Assembly: GCA_964291485.2 (NCBI GenBank)
Contig: OZ220224.1
Span: 1,054,001 to 1,118,000, forward strand
Direction of reading: 5' to 3'
Source of the DNA: Kistimonas sp964291485
Lineage (GTDB): Bacteria > Pseudomonadota > Gammaproteobacteria > Pseudomonadales > Endozoicomonadaceae
Length of the DNA: 64,000 nucleotides
In this document: positions 34,733 to 43,833 of the stretch, piece by piece
Layout: each line of letters opens with the position of its first letter
Numbering within the stretch: position 1 is the first letter of the stretch
Notes under the pieces: model-generated
The model's input: only the letters and a program-made list of their open reading frames with translations
What the model was told of the DNA's origin: nothing
The model's database searches: none
Position numbers and translations under genes: made by a program

Positions 34733-35317
34733 TTATTTCAGAATCAGTTTCAGCGCCATCTCGGTCAGGTCGCTGAGCGTCAGCGCACCGCTTTCCTTGT
34801 ACCAGTACGTTGTCCAGTACAGGCTGCCGCTCAGAAAACGACGCAGGACAAAAGGTTCTATCCCGGGCTTCAGGTGCTCAGTGGCGCCGTTAAATTCTGT
34901 CAGCCAGAGCTGTTCATACGCTTCCCGAATATGTAGCAGTTTCTGCTGGTTTTCGGGGGACAGTGATCGCCACTCGTAAACCAGCACCGCCAGCGCATGG
35001 CCGTTTTCGCCCTGGATGGATTCCAGTTCACAGCGGATCATGGCGCGCAGTCGTGCTACCGGTGTGTCGATCTCAGCCAGTGCTGATTCCATACGAGCCA
35101 GCAGGCTGTTAACACTTTCTTCCATCACCGCGCCGAGGATATCGTCCTTGGTTTTGAAATGGTGAAAGATGCTGCCGGAAAGAATACCCACCGCATTGGC
35201 GATATCTCGAACCGTGGTGCGGTCATAGCCCTTGGTCCGAAACAGCTCGGCAGCCGCCTGCAGCAGTTTGCCGCGGGCGCTGTCCGGATCGGTCAGAGTC
35301 GTCGTACGTTGTTCCAT
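34733..35317 (-). CDS. atuR: TetR-family regulator, AtuR-like
   Basis: A protein of 194 residues. The N-terminal helix-turn-helix is clear: LLQAAAELFRTKGYDRTTV, RDIANAVGILSGSIFHHF, KTKDDIL. The C-terminal ligand domain is helical. It is encoded 16 nt downstream of atuF, inside the operon. In Pseudomonas aeruginosa AtuR is encoded divergently from atuA and represses the cluster through inverted repeats in the atuA–atuR gap. The in-operon position here differs. A palindrome upstream of atuA (43706-43725) is a candidate operator. The start at 35317 avoids overlap with atuF. Confidence 0.82.
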   Translation of the reverse strand: MEQRTTTLTDPDSARGKLLQAAAELFRTKGYDRTTVRDIANAVGILSGSIFHHFKTKDDILGAVMEESVNSLLARMESALAEIDTPVARLRAMIRCELESIQGENGHALAVLVYEWRSLSPENQQKLLHIREAYEQLWLTEFNGATEHLKPGIEPFVLRRFLSGSLYWTTYWYKESGALTLSDLTEMALKLILK

Positions 35318-35333
35318 TATCAGTAGTCCATGG

Positions 35334-37298
35334 TCAGGCGGCGGTGTCCGGTTCGATCGTAGCCAGCAATTGACGGCTGCGGACCTGTTCACCGGATGCC
35401 ACGTCCAGCGAGCAGAGGATGCCGTTACAATCGGCTTTTAAGGGGTGCTCCATTTTCATGGCTTCCAGCACCATAATGGTTTGGCCTCGGCTGACGTTCT
35501 CGCCTGCCTCGACCAGTACATCGACAATCAGCCCGTCCATACTGGCTTTGATCCGTCCGTCGCCGGCCTGACCTGAGCTGCTTGCTGGCATCAGGGTGCG
35601 GTCGTGGAAGGTATAGTCACCCGCTGCCGTTGAAAGATACAGCGTGTCAGCCTGTTTGCTGCAGGTGACAGTTTCCCTGATGCCATCAATGATGAGTGAG
35701 GTGGTGTGGTTCCGGGTTTCCAGCATCGCAATGATGAACTGCTCATCGTTGATGTTTACCTGGTACTGCTCGTCCTCTCGGATGAGGGTGACGAGCGTTT
35801 CATTGTCATCACAGGCCAGCGTACAGCATCGGCTGGATGCATCGGTGCTGCGCCAACCGTCCAGCGAATGTACCCTAGAGCTATGTGTCTGCATGAGAAC
35901 AGCGGCTATCGCCAGCTGTTGTGTTGAAGGGGACTGCCTGTTCTCTGCTACCGTATCGCCATACTGTTCAAGAAATGCCGTGGTTGCCTCGCCACTGATA
36001 AAAACCGGGTGGGATAAAATCGCGGCTAACCAGCTACGGTTATTCTTGAGTCCTGCCAGTACGGTATCTTCAACGGCGCACACCAGACGACGTCGGGCTT
36101 CTTCGCGATCCTGTCCCCAGGCGATGACCTTCGCGAGCATTGGATCATAATGAGGAGTTACGGCGCCTCCCGTCTCGATACCCGCATCGGTTCGGACGCC
36201 TGGGGCATCGGCCGGTTCCCAGCAATGGATGACGCCTGCCTGGGGCATAAAGTTATTGGCAGGGTCTTCTGCATACAGTCGAACTTCAATGGCGTGACCC
36301 TTCAGGGCAATGTCGTCCTGCAGTAGAGGCAGTGGCTTGCCTGCCGCGATGTCGAGCTGCCAGGCGACCAGATCGGTCCCGGTAATCAACTCAGTGACCG
36401 GATGTTCCACCTGCAGCCGGGTGTTCATTTCGAGGAAGTAAAAGTGGCCGTCCTGGTCCAGCAGGAATTCCACAGTGCCGGCGCCTATATAGTTACAGGT
36501 TCTGGCTGCCAGAACTGCCGCTTCGCCCATACGTTGTCTCAGGGTTGAATCAACGGCCGGAGAGGGGGCTTCTTCGACGACTTTCTGGTGTCGGCGCTGA
36601 ATGGAGCAATCCCGTTCACCGAGGTAGACAGTATTGCCCTGCTGGTCTGCAAAGATTTGAATTTCCACATGGCGAGGCTGGAGAATGGCCTTTTCAAGAA
36701 TCAGCTGGCCGTTGCCAAAGGCGTTTTCGGCTTCACTGCGGGCGCGTTCCAGGGACTCTACTAATGTGCTTTCGTCATGGACTAAACGCATGCCACGGCC
36801 ACCACCACCGGCTGATGCCTTGATCATCAGGGGAAAGCCAATTGCCATGGCGGCCTTCTGGAGGCTGTCATTATCCTGCTCATTGCCTTCATAGCCGGGA
36901 ATGCAGGGGACACCTGCCGCCTGCATGGCGACTTTTGATTGTCGTTTACAACCCATTAACTCAATAGCGTCAGGACGTGGACCAATAAAGACCAAACCTG
37001 CCTCTACGCAGGCTTGGGCAAATTCGGCATTTTCAGACAGAAAACCATAGCCGGGATGTACGGCGTCAGCGCCAGTGCGTTTGGCAGCATCGAGGATCTT
37101 GTCGCCGCGGAGGTAGGATTCCCCGACGGCCGCCTGACCAATACAAACCGCCTGATCCGCCATGGTGACATGCGGCGAATCGCTGTCAGCCTCGCTGTAG
37201 ACGGCTACCGTTCGATAACCAAGGGCTTTGGCGGTACGCATGACACGTACCGCAATCTCGCCCCGGTTGGCGACCAGTATTTTAGTGAATATGGTCAT
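35334..37298 (-). CDS. atuF: Geranyl-CoA carboxylase, biotin-carrying alpha subunit
   Basis: A protein of 654 residues that carboxylates its own biotin with ATP and bicarbonate and passes CO2 to geranyl-CoA bound on AtuC. Residues 1-450 are biotin carboxylase (SASAGGGGRGMRLVHDE ATP-grasp loop, EMNTRLQVEHPVTE); a linker domain follows; the C-terminus is a biotinyl domain with the target Lys in LEAMKMEHPL. The architecture is shared with methylcrotonyl-CoA carboxylase (LiuD); the neighbours atuA, atuB and the SDR, and the lack of HMG-CoA lyase, favour the geranyl-CoA enzyme. The start overlaps the atuE stop by 4 nt. Confidence 0.88.
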   Translation of the reverse strand: MTIFTKILVANRGEIAVRVMRTAKALGYRTVAVYSEADSDSPHVTMADQAVCIGQAAVGESYLRGDKILDAAKRTGADAVHPGYGFLSENAEFAQACVEAGLVFIGPRPDAIELMGCKRQSKVAMQAAGVPCIPGYEGNEQDNDSLQKAAMAIGFPLMIKASAGGGGRGMRLVHDESTLVESLERARSEAENAFGNGQLILEKAILQPRHVEIQIFADQQGNTVYLGERDCSIQRRHQKVVEEAPSPAVDSTLRQRMGEAAVLAARTCNYIGAGTVEFLLDQDGHFYFLEMNTRLQVEHPVTELITGTDLVAWQLDIAAGKPLPLLQDDIALKGHAIEVRLYAEDPANNFMPQAGVIHCWEPADAPGVRTDAGIETGGAVTPHYDPMLAKVIAWGQDREEARRRLVCAVEDTVLAGLKNNRSWLAAILSHPVFISGEATTAFLEQYGDTVAENRQSPSTQQLAIAAVLMQTHSSRVHSLDGWRSTDASSRCCTLACDDNETLVTLIREDEQYQVNINDEQFIIAMLETRNHTTSLIIDGIRETVTCSKQADTLYLSTAAGDYTFHDRTLMPASSSGQAGDGRIKASMDGLIVDVLVEAGENVSRGQTIMVLEAMKMEHPLKADCNGILCSLDVASGEQVRSRQLLATIEPDTAA

Positions 37299-38119
37299 GC
37301 TTCACTCTCCCGTTCAGTCGCCCACGCGGGTTTGCGTTTTTGCATAAACGCTGTCGTTCCTTCGACGCCTTCCTCGCCCTGAATTGCATCAGAAAAGGCT
37401 TTGGCGGCATCGTCCAGCAACTCGCCAATGCCAGTCTTGCCAACCGCAAGCATTAACTGTTTGGTGACAGCATTGGCGTCTGGTGCGCATCGCTTGATGC
37501 GTGACAGGGTCTTTGCCAGGGCTTTCTCCAGCGTCTCTGTTGAGGGGTATACGCTATGGGCAATGCCGAGTGCGGCTGCTTCGTCTCCACCTAATGATTC
37601 ACCCAACAGGGCCAGACGACGTGCCTGGGTCAGGCCGATACGTTTGACGACAAATGGCGCAATCTGTGCGGGTGGAATCCCCAACGATGTTTCTGGCAGG
37701 GCAAATCGGGCCTCACTGTGCGTCAGAGCGACATCGGAGATACAGGCCAGTCCAAAGCCTCCTCCCATAACCGTGCCTTCGAGGACACAGACAATCACCT
37801 GAGGGGCTTGTTCGGCCATTTCCAGTAGTTGGCCAAAACACCGGTTCAGTGCGAAGAAAGGATCACTGTCGTCTTTGCCCAGGCGTGCGCGGGCATTGGC
37901 CATATCACGGATATCTCCGCCTGCGCAGAAATGGCCGCCGCTGCCCCTCAGTACGATGGCGCGCAGGGCTTTATCTGTTCTGGCAGCATCCAGTACAGAC
38001 ATTAATTCCTGCACCATGGCAAGACTCAGGGCATTACGGACTTCAGGGCGGTTGAAGGTCACGAACAGCGCATGGTCACGCTGCTCAAGCTGCAGGTATT
38101 CGCAGACCGGTAACGTCAT
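37295..38119 (-). CDS. atuE: Isohexenylglutaconyl-CoA hydratase-like enoyl-CoA hydratase
   Basis: A crotonase-family protein of 274 residues that would hydrate isohexenylglutaconyl-CoA, the step after geranyl-CoA carboxylation. FVTFNRPEVRNALSLAMV, GSGGHFCAGGDIRDMA (oxyanion hole) and EGTVMGGGFGLACISDVAL are present, as is an acidic residue in RFALPETSLGIPPA. I chose the ATG at 38119 because GGAG lies about 8 nt upstream; a longer frame to 38212 would overlap atuD. The stop overlaps the atuF start. Confidence 0.85.
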   Translation of the reverse strand: MTLPVCEYLQLEQRDHALFVTFNRPEVRNALSLAMVQELMSVLDAARTDKALRAIVLRGSGGHFCAGGDIRDMANARARLGKDDSDPFFALNRCFGQLLEMAEQAPQVIVCVLEGTVMGGGFGLACISDVALTHSEARFALPETSLGIPPAQIAPFVVKRIGLTQARRLALLGESLGGDEAAALGIAHSVYPSTETLEKALAKTLSRIKRCAPDANAVTKQLMLAVGKTGIGELLDDAAKAFSDAIQGEEGVEGTTAFMQKRKPAWATERESEA

Positions 38120-38132
38120 GGCCATTCTCCTC

Positions 38133-39293
38133 TCAACCTTTCTTCTTGCCCGGAAGGGTGCCCATGAGCTTGCAGATGATACCCAGCATGATCTCATCGG
38201 CACCGCCGCCAATGGACGTCAGACGCATATCCCTGTAGGCACGGTTGATCTGGCTTTCAAACATGTAACCCATGCCGCCCCAGAACTGGAGGCAGCCGTC
38301 GGGTATCTCCCGACACAGACGTCCGGCCTTGAGCTTGGCCATGCTGGCCAGTTGTGTGACGTCTTTGCCATTGATATAGGTTTCTGTCGCCTGGTAGACC
38401 AGCGCGCGCAGGGATTCGACCTCGGTCTGCATCTCGGCAAGACGGAAATGGATATATTGATTGTCGATCAGAGGCTGACCGAACGTACGACGCTCGCGGC
38501 AATACTCAATAGTGTCGTTGATGCACATCTCCAGCCCCTTGATGGCCATGGAGGCACCGAACAGCCGTTCTTCCTGAAACTGCAGCATCTGCATCATAAA
38601 GCCCATGCCCTCGGCACCTATCCGGTAGCGCTGGGGGACGCGGACATCATCAAAAAAGATCTGGGCAGTATCCGAGCTGCGCATGCCCAGCTTGTTGAGC
38701 TTGTCAGAGAAGGTAATGCCGGGGGTATTGGTTGGTACGATGATCAGGGATTTATTCTTGTGAACCTTGTCGTCAGACGTGTTGGCCAGCAGACAGATGT
38801 AGTCAGCCTGTGTGGCGTTGGTAATCCACATCTTGGTGCCATTGATGACATAGTCGTCACCGTCCTTGCGTGCCCAGGTTTTAAGGCCGGCCACATCGGA
38901 TCCAGCACCGGGCTCGCTCACGGCAATACAGGCGACCTGTTCACCACGGATGGCTGGCGCCAGGAATTCTTCTTTCAGGTCATCCGTCGCAAAGCGGGCC
39001 AGCGCTGGTGTCGCCATGTCTGTCTGGACGCCAATGGCCAACGCGACACCACCGGCACGGCTCAGGCCGAGTTCTTCGGCAAGCACCATCTGGTAGCTGT
39101 AGTCCAGTCCCATACCGCCCCAGGCTTCCGGTTTGGCAATGCCCAGCAGGCCGAGTTTACCCAGCTTGCCGAATAGTTCATGGGCCGGAAAGATGCCTTC
39201 TTTTTCCCAGGTTTCCGCGTTAGGGTTGATCTCGTTATCAACAAACGCTTTGACGGTGCGTCGAAGTTCTTCATGTTCCGCAGTAAATTTCAT
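38133..39293 (-). CDS. atuD: Citronellyl-CoA dehydrogenase-like acyl-CoA dehydrogenase
   Basis: An FAD-dependent acyl-CoA dehydrogenase of 386 residues, the length of AtuD. It would convert citronellyl-CoA to geranyl-CoA. ACIAVSEPGAGSDVAGLKT and MWITNATQADYICLL form the FAD/substrate region, RRTFGQPLIDNQYIHFRLAE lies in the helical C-terminal domain, and it ends with LQFWGGMGYMFESQINRAYRD and IGGGADEIML. Isovaleryl-CoA dehydrogenase is a close relative; the operon context decides for AtuD. AGGA precedes the ATG. Confidence 0.87.
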   Translation of the reverse strand: MKFTAEHEELRRTVKAFVDNEINPNAETWEKEGIFPAHELFGKLGKLGLLGIAKPEAWGGMGLDYSYQMVLAEELGLSRAGGVALAIGVQTDMATPALARFATDDLKEEFLAPAIRGEQVACIAVSEPGAGSDVAGLKTWARKDGDDYVINGTKMWITNATQADYICLLANTSDDKVHKNKSLIIVPTNTPGITFSDKLNKLGMRSSDTAQIFFDDVRVPQRYRIGAEGMGFMMQMLQFQEERLFGASMAIKGLEMCINDTIEYCRERRTFGQPLIDNQYIHFRLAEMQTEVESLRALVYQATETYINGKDVTQLASMAKLKAGRLCREIPDGCLQFWGGMGYMFESQINRAYRDMRLTSIGGGADEIMLGIICKLMGTLPGKKKG

Positions 39294-39340
39294 TGTCCTG
39301 TCCTGCCTTGATGTTGTTCTTGTTGACCTGACTGCCTGAC

Positions 39341-40957
39341 TTAAAAGCGGCTGATGCCAAAACTGTTGCTATTGAGTGTCCGTTGTCGGCTTGCGCGACA
39401 GATGTCCAGCACATAGGCCAGCACCTTGCGGGTATCCCGGGGATCAATCAGCCCGTCGTCCCACAGGCGGGCCGTACAGGCCAGTGCAGTGGATCCCTGG
39501 GTCAGCTGGTCTGCCGTTTTGTTTTCCATCATGTCCAGCATGGCGGGATCCGCCGGTTGTCCGCTACGGGCCATTTTCGCTTCCATGACTATGCGCAGTA
39601 CTTTGCCGGCCTGTTGGGCGCCCATCACGGCGGTAGTGCTGTTAGGCCAGGCAAAAATGAAGTCAGGCTCAAAGCCTCGGCCGCACATGGCATAGTTACC
39701 GGCACCATAGGAGCCGCCAATGACCAAGCTGATTTTGGGTACACGGACATTGGCAACAGCCTGGATCATCTTGGCGCCGTGCTTGATGATGCCGTTATGC
39801 TCAACTTCGGTGCCGACCATGAACCCCGTCGTATTGTGAAGAAACAGAATCGGTATGTTGGCCTGGTCGCATAACTGGATGAACTGGGCGGCTTTGGTCG
39901 CACCCGCCGGTGTGATGGGGCCATTGTTACCTATCAGCCCACAGGTGTGTCCTTCAATCGTGAGATGACCACAAACGGTTTGCTGGTCATAGTCATGCTT
40001 GAAAGGGAGGAATTCGGAGTCGTCACCAATCCGAGCAACAACCTCAGCCACATCATAGGGCGTTTTGGGATCGGCCGGAATGATACCCATCAGCTCGTCA
40101 ACGGAGTATCTCGGCGGTCTGACGGGGTGGTTACTTTCCACGTGTGCAGGAGCATTCCATGGCAACAGGGCCATAATCTCACGGGCAATGCGGATGGCAT
40201 CCTGGTCATTTTCTGCCAGGTACTCACCGGTTCCGGCTGACTGGGTATGCATTTCTGCGCCCCCCAGTTCTTCATCCGTTGCAATCTCTCCGGTTGCCGC
40301 TTTGAGCAGTGGCGGACCGGCAAGGTACATAGTGGCCTGTTTGCGAACCATCACCACGTAATCAGATAGTGCCGGTTGATAGGCTCCACCGGCGGTCGCA
40401 CTGCCATGGACAACAGTGACTTGGGGAATGCCGACAGCAGACATACGTGCTTGGTTGTAGAAACCTCTGCCACCAGGGGCGAAAGTTTCTGTCGCATGAT
40501 TCAGGTCTGCACCGCCGCTCTGGGCCAGGGTTACGGTCGGGAGTTTCTGTTGCAGGGCAATCTGTTGCAGGCGCAGACGTTTCTCCAGACCAATGGGGGT
40601 GATGGTGCCGCCTTTGACCGCAAAATTATCCACCACCACCATGCAGCGAACACCGGAGACATAACCGATACCCGCGATGCAGCCACCACCGGCACTGCTG
40701 CCGTCGCGGTCGCCATACATTTTATAGCCAGCCAGTGTCGACAGTTCCAGAAAGGGACTCCCGGGATCCAGCAGCAGATTCAGTCTTTCCCGTGGGAGTA
40801 GCTGGCCCCGCTGTGCATATTTTTCCTTTTTCTCCAGCGCTTTTTGATTGGGCAGGGCTTCCAGGGCGCGAAAGGCATTAACATGGGCTTCCATCGCTTC
40901 CTGGTTGTTATGAAAGGCCTGGGAGGATGGCTGTAGGGTGGATTCAATAGCCGGCAT
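39341..40957 (-). CDS. atuC: Geranyl-CoA carboxylase, beta (carboxyltransferase) subunit
   Basis: A carboxyltransferase of 538 residues, equal to the AtuC length that I recall. It transfers CO2 from biotin on AtuF to geranyl-CoA. Seen in order: RGQLLPRERLNLLLDPGSPF, AGGGCIAGIGYVSG, VTLAQSGGADLN, VHGSATAGGAYQPALSDY, FLHNTTGFMVGTE, GGSYGAGNYAMCGRGFEPDF and a C-terminal NSFGISRF typical of AtuC. Its ATG overlaps the atuB stop (TAATG). The closely related methylcrotonyl-CoA carboxylase beta subunit cannot be fully excluded by sequence alone. Confidence 0.9.
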   Translation of the reverse strand: MPAIESTLQPSSQAFHNNQEAMEAHVNAFRALEALPNQKALEKKEKYAQRGQLLPRERLNLLLDPGSPFLELSTLAGYKMYGDRDGSSAGGGCIAGIGYVSGVRCMVVVDNFAVKGGTITPIGLEKRLRLQQIALQQKLPTVTLAQSGGADLNHATETFAPGGRGFYNQARMSAVGIPQVTVVHGSATAGGAYQPALSDYVVMVRKQATMYLAGPPLLKAATGEIATDEELGGAEMHTQSAGTGEYLAENDQDAIRIAREIMALLPWNAPAHVESNHPVRPPRYSVDELMGIIPADPKTPYDVAEVVARIGDDSEFLPFKHDYDQQTVCGHLTIEGHTCGLIGNNGPITPAGATKAAQFIQLCDQANIPILFLHNTTGFMVGTEVEHNGIIKHGAKMIQAVANVRVPKISLVIGGSYGAGNYAMCGRGFEPDFIFAWPNSTTAVMGAQQAGKVLRIVMEAKMARSGQPADPAMLDMMENKTADQLTQGSTALACTARLWDDGLIDPRDTRKVLAYVLDICRASRQRTLNSNSFGISRF

Positions 40958-41835
40958 TAGTCGTCCTCGCTGGTGGTCAGTACATCCGGTGTTTCGGCCC
41001 GATGGAAACCATTAAAGGGCGTGTTGTTTCTCGCATTCGCCTGCATCGGCCAGAGGCTGGTACCCAGCGGAGCGCCACCATCCACACGAATCGTTTCGCC
41101 ATTGATAAACGCGCCGGCATCGCTGAGCAGGAAGCAAATGGCTGCACTGATTTCAGATTCTGTGGCCAGTCGCTTGAGTGGCACACTGTCTTTCAGTTTC
41201 GGGATAATGGCTTTGACCGGACCTTCATAGGTATCAAGTCCGCTGGAGGCAACCCAGCCCGGGGCAACGGCGTTAACCCGTACCCCATTGGGACCCCATT
41301 CGAAAGCGGCGGTTTTCGTCAGGTTCACCATGCCGGCGCGGGCGGCGCCAGAGTGTCCCATGCCGGGCATACCGTTCCAGTTATCGGCAGTGATATTGAC
41401 GATGGCGCCACCCGTTTTTTTCATGCTCTGGTTATAGACTTCCCGGGCCATGAGAAAGCCACCGGTCAGGTTGGTACTGACAACGGCATCAAAGCCTTTC
41501 TGGCTGATCGCTTCCAAGGGGGAGGGGTACTGGCCACCGGCATTGTTGACCAGTCCATGAATGGAGCCGCATTGAGAGAGAATCTCTTTAACCGTGTCCT
41601 TGACGTTGACTTCATTCCGGATATCCAGCGACCAGTGGAATGCCAGTCCACCGTCTTCCGTGATTTCCTGGCAGACCTGTTCGAGTTTTTCCGGCTTTCT
41701 GCCAATCAGGATCACCCGGGCGCCAAGGGCGGCCAGCTCGTGTGCCGTACAGCGGCCAATGCCACTGCCGCCACCGGTGACAATAATAGTGCGGTCAGCA
41801 AAAAGGTTGTCCCTGAAAACAGACTGGTAAGACAT
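40957..41835 (-). CDS. atuB: Short-chain dehydrogenase AtuB
   Basis: An SDR of 292 residues with TGGGSGIG for NAD(P), LVNNAGGQYPS, and a segment (NGMPGMGHSGAARAGMVNLTK) in the active-site position where the usual Tyr of Y-x-x-x-K is replaced: the sequence reads H-S-G-A-A-R-A-G. That pattern is seen in SDRs resembling peroxisomal trans-2-enoyl-CoA reductase and 2,4-dienoyl-CoA reductase, so a CoA-ester substrate is plausible. It lies 14 nt after atuA and overlaps atuC. AtuB's reaction in Pseudomonas is not firmly established. Confidence 0.85.
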   Translation of the reverse strand: MSYQSVFRDNLFADRTIIVTGGGSGIGRCTAHELAALGARVILIGRKPEKLEQVCQEITEDGGLAFHWSLDIRNEVNVKDTVKEILSQCGSIHGLVNNAGGQYPSPLEAISQKGFDAVVSTNLTGGFLMAREVYNQSMKKTGGAIVNITADNWNGMPGMGHSGAARAGMVNLTKTAAFEWGPNGVRVNAVAPGWVASSGLDTYEGPVKAIIPKLKDSVPLKRLATESEISAAICFLLSDAGAFINGETIRVDGGAPLGTSLWPMQANARNNTPFNGFHRAETPDVLTTSEDD

Positions 41836-41849
41836 GCTGTACTCCCTGT

Positions 41850-43673
41850 TTACGCTGTCGCTTGACGATCGATATCCCGGGCCAGTTCTTCAGGCACCGG
41901 CACCGGAAAATCAAGCAGTTGCTGAGCGAACGCCTTACCCTGTGGATCCATACGGAGGCTGGCAACGCCGCCACCGCCGAGGCTGTTTTCCAGCAGGAAG
42001 TTCAGCGCATGAATGCCCGGTAGTTCCCAACGTGTGACTTTCCCCTGTTCGGGATCCAGAACATGCAGCATCCAGTCAGAAACCGCGGTTTCTGTTAAGG
42101 CATCCCGAATAAGCGGCAGGTATTCTGGTTTGCGTGCAATTACGCCGATGTTGGCATGATTGCCTTTGTCACCAGAGCGAGCCAGGGCAAGCCTGATAAG
42201 CGGCACCGTGGTGCTGTACTCAGGGAGTTCCGCTGTCGTGTTGATATCGTTGGTTTGGTTTGTGTGATCGTAGTGTTTCGTATCGATGCTGACAGGCTGT
42301 GTTGCTTTCCCTGTGGTGGCCGTAACGGCGACGTTGTCTTTATCCAGCAAGAAGGAATACAGACGTATAACCGGCCATACGCTGGGCCGTCCTCCCAGTA
42401 CGCCGGTAATACCCGGGGCCATTGCTGTGGCTGCCTGAGCTATTTCTCGGGAGAAGAGTTTCAGGGCATTCTGGTTGGCATGGCTGACGGAAATATTGAC
42501 CACGATTTCCCGGGTTTGTTGTTGCCGGGCCTGTTTGCCGTATGTGCTTTCTGCGCCCAGCAGTTCGATGCAGGTATCCTGATAGCTGCCCAGTCCACGA
42601 GCTTCAAAGAGGTGCGAGGTTTTGGCCAGAATGGCTTCTGCTACCAGTTGTCCCTTTTGTGCAGCGTCAATACCCGCCAGTAAAAAGGCAACAGTGCATT
42701 TGTAACCGGCCATATAGGTGGCAGATACCTTGTATTGACCGGTCGGAGGCAGACCTGTCGCGCCGGTGACCCGTACTTTGTCCTTTTCGACCTGTTCCAG
42801 CTGAACCTGGCTGAAGTCACAGATAACATCCGGTAACAGGTAAGCATTGGGATTGCCTATCTCATAGACAAGTTGTTCAGCGACAGTCTGACACGTCACC
42901 GTACCGCCGGTATTCTCGGGTTTTGTGACAATGAACGAACCATCAGCATGGCATTCAACAACTGGAAAACCCATGTTGGCGTAGCCTGTCTCAACGCTTT
43001 CCCAGTCAGTGAAATTGCCTCCAGTGCATTGCGTGCCACATTCAATGATATGGCCTGCAAGACTGGCCTGAGCCAGATGGTCATAGTCGTTCATTGACCA
43101 TTGGAATTCATAAGCCAGAGGCGCGGTAACCAGTACACTGTCTGCAATACGCCCGGTAATAATAATATCCGCACCATCTTCAAGTGCCGCGATGATGCCG
43201 GGGGCGCCGAGATAGGCGTTCATGGTAACTAGTCGTTCAGGCATCCCGGCGCCGGTATCCATCTCGGTGATACCGCTTTGCTTGAGGTCTCCGAGCTGTG
43301 GCATAAGGTTATCGCCTTCAACAAGGGCAATCTTCAGTTCCAGTCCGGCCTCATCTATCAATGCTTGCAGCGCGTCACGGCAGGCAACCGGATTGACACC
43401 ACCGGCATTACTGATGACACGAATGCCTTTGGCAGCAATATCAGACAGTAGTGGTTTCATGACATGGCTGACAAAATCCAGCGCAAAACCGGCATCCGGT
43501 TTTTTCATTCGCGCCCCGGCCATGATCGACAGGGTCACTTCAGCGAGGTAATCAAAGACCAGATAATCCAGATGCGTGTTTTGTACTAGCTGGGTAGCCG
43601 CCGTTTCGGTATCGCCCCAGAAGGCGCTGGCGCAACCGATACGAACTGTTTTGTTGTTATTTTCACGTGTCAC
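41850..43673 (-). CDS. atuA: Acyclic terpene utilisation protein AtuA (DUF1446)
   Basis: A protein of 607 residues, first in the operon and the marker gene of acyclic terpene clusters. Residues 1-450 are the AtuA/DUF1446 core (IGCASAFWGDTETAA, NAGGVNPVACRDALQALIDE, ITGRIADSVLV, GTQCTGGNF). Residues about 500-600 are the AtuA-like ferredoxin-fold domain (LARSGDKGNHANIGVIAR, LNFLLENSLGGGGVASLRMD). AtuA is required for terpene growth in Pseudomonas, but its reaction is not established. The GTG start has GAGAGG 8 nt upstream. The candidate operator lies 33-52 nt before the start. Confidence 0.93.
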   Translation of the reverse strand: MTRENNNKTVRIGCASAFWGDTETAATQLVQNTHLDYLVFDYLAEVTLSIMAGARMKKPDAGFALDFVSHVMKPLLSDIAAKGIRVISNAGGVNPVACRDALQALIDEAGLELKIALVEGDNLMPQLGDLKQSGITEMDTGAGMPERLVTMNAYLGAPGIIAALEDGADIIITGRIADSVLVTAPLAYEFQWSMNDYDHLAQASLAGHIIECGTQCTGGNFTDWESVETGYANMGFPVVECHADGSFIVTKPENTGGTVTCQTVAEQLVYEIGNPNAYLLPDVICDFSQVQLEQVEKDKVRVTGATGLPPTGQYKVSATYMAGYKCTVAFLLAGIDAAQKGQLVAEAILAKTSHLFEARGLGSYQDTCIELLGAESTYGKQARQQQTREIVVNISVSHANQNALKLFSREIAQAATAMAPGITGVLGGRPSVWPVIRLYSFLLDKDNVAVTATTGKATQPVSIDTKHYDHTNQTNDINTTAELPEYSTTVPLIRLALARSGDKGNHANIGVIARKPEYLPLIRDALTETAVSDWMLHVLDPEQGKVTRWELPGIHALNFLLENSLGGGGVASLRMDPQGKAFAQQLLDFPVPVPEELARDIDRQATA

Positions 43674-43705
43674 AGTTCAAACCTCTCAGGTGGATCAGTG
43701 AACCA

Positions 43706-43725
43706 TACCAAGCAAGCGCTTGGTA
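43706..43725 (-). promoter_or_regulatory. Candidate AtuR operator within the atuA promoter
   Basis: Exact 8-nt arms TACCAAGC and GCTTGGTA are separated by AAGC. Read on the minus strand, the palindrome fills the space between TTGTGT (-35-like) and TATGGT (-10-like), which are 17 nt apart, about 45 nt upstream of the atuA GTG. Repressors of the TetR family often bind such palindromes and block polymerase. The match to AtuR is inferred from position; only one site was found by eye, whereas Pseudomonas aeruginosa has two. Confidence 0.6.
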
Positions 43726-43833
43726 CACAACGATGGGCAAGAAAATTTCGTGTGATATGCCTTCATTAGTGCGTAGGCATGATAGTTGTTATCTGCAAGC
43801 AGGTGTGGGCTACTGTGGAGGGCGAGGGTTTTA

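Noticed and set aside
37875..39176. A 433-codon plus-strand open frame antisense to atuE/atuD
   Set aside because: It shows no domain and lies opposite two well-supported enzymes of the operon.
33857..43673. Leucine/isovalerate (liu) operon
   Set aside because: The carboxylase, dehydrogenase and hydratase are related to Liu proteins, but DUF1446 AtuA and two SDRs are present and HMG-CoA lyase is absent, which fits atu instead.
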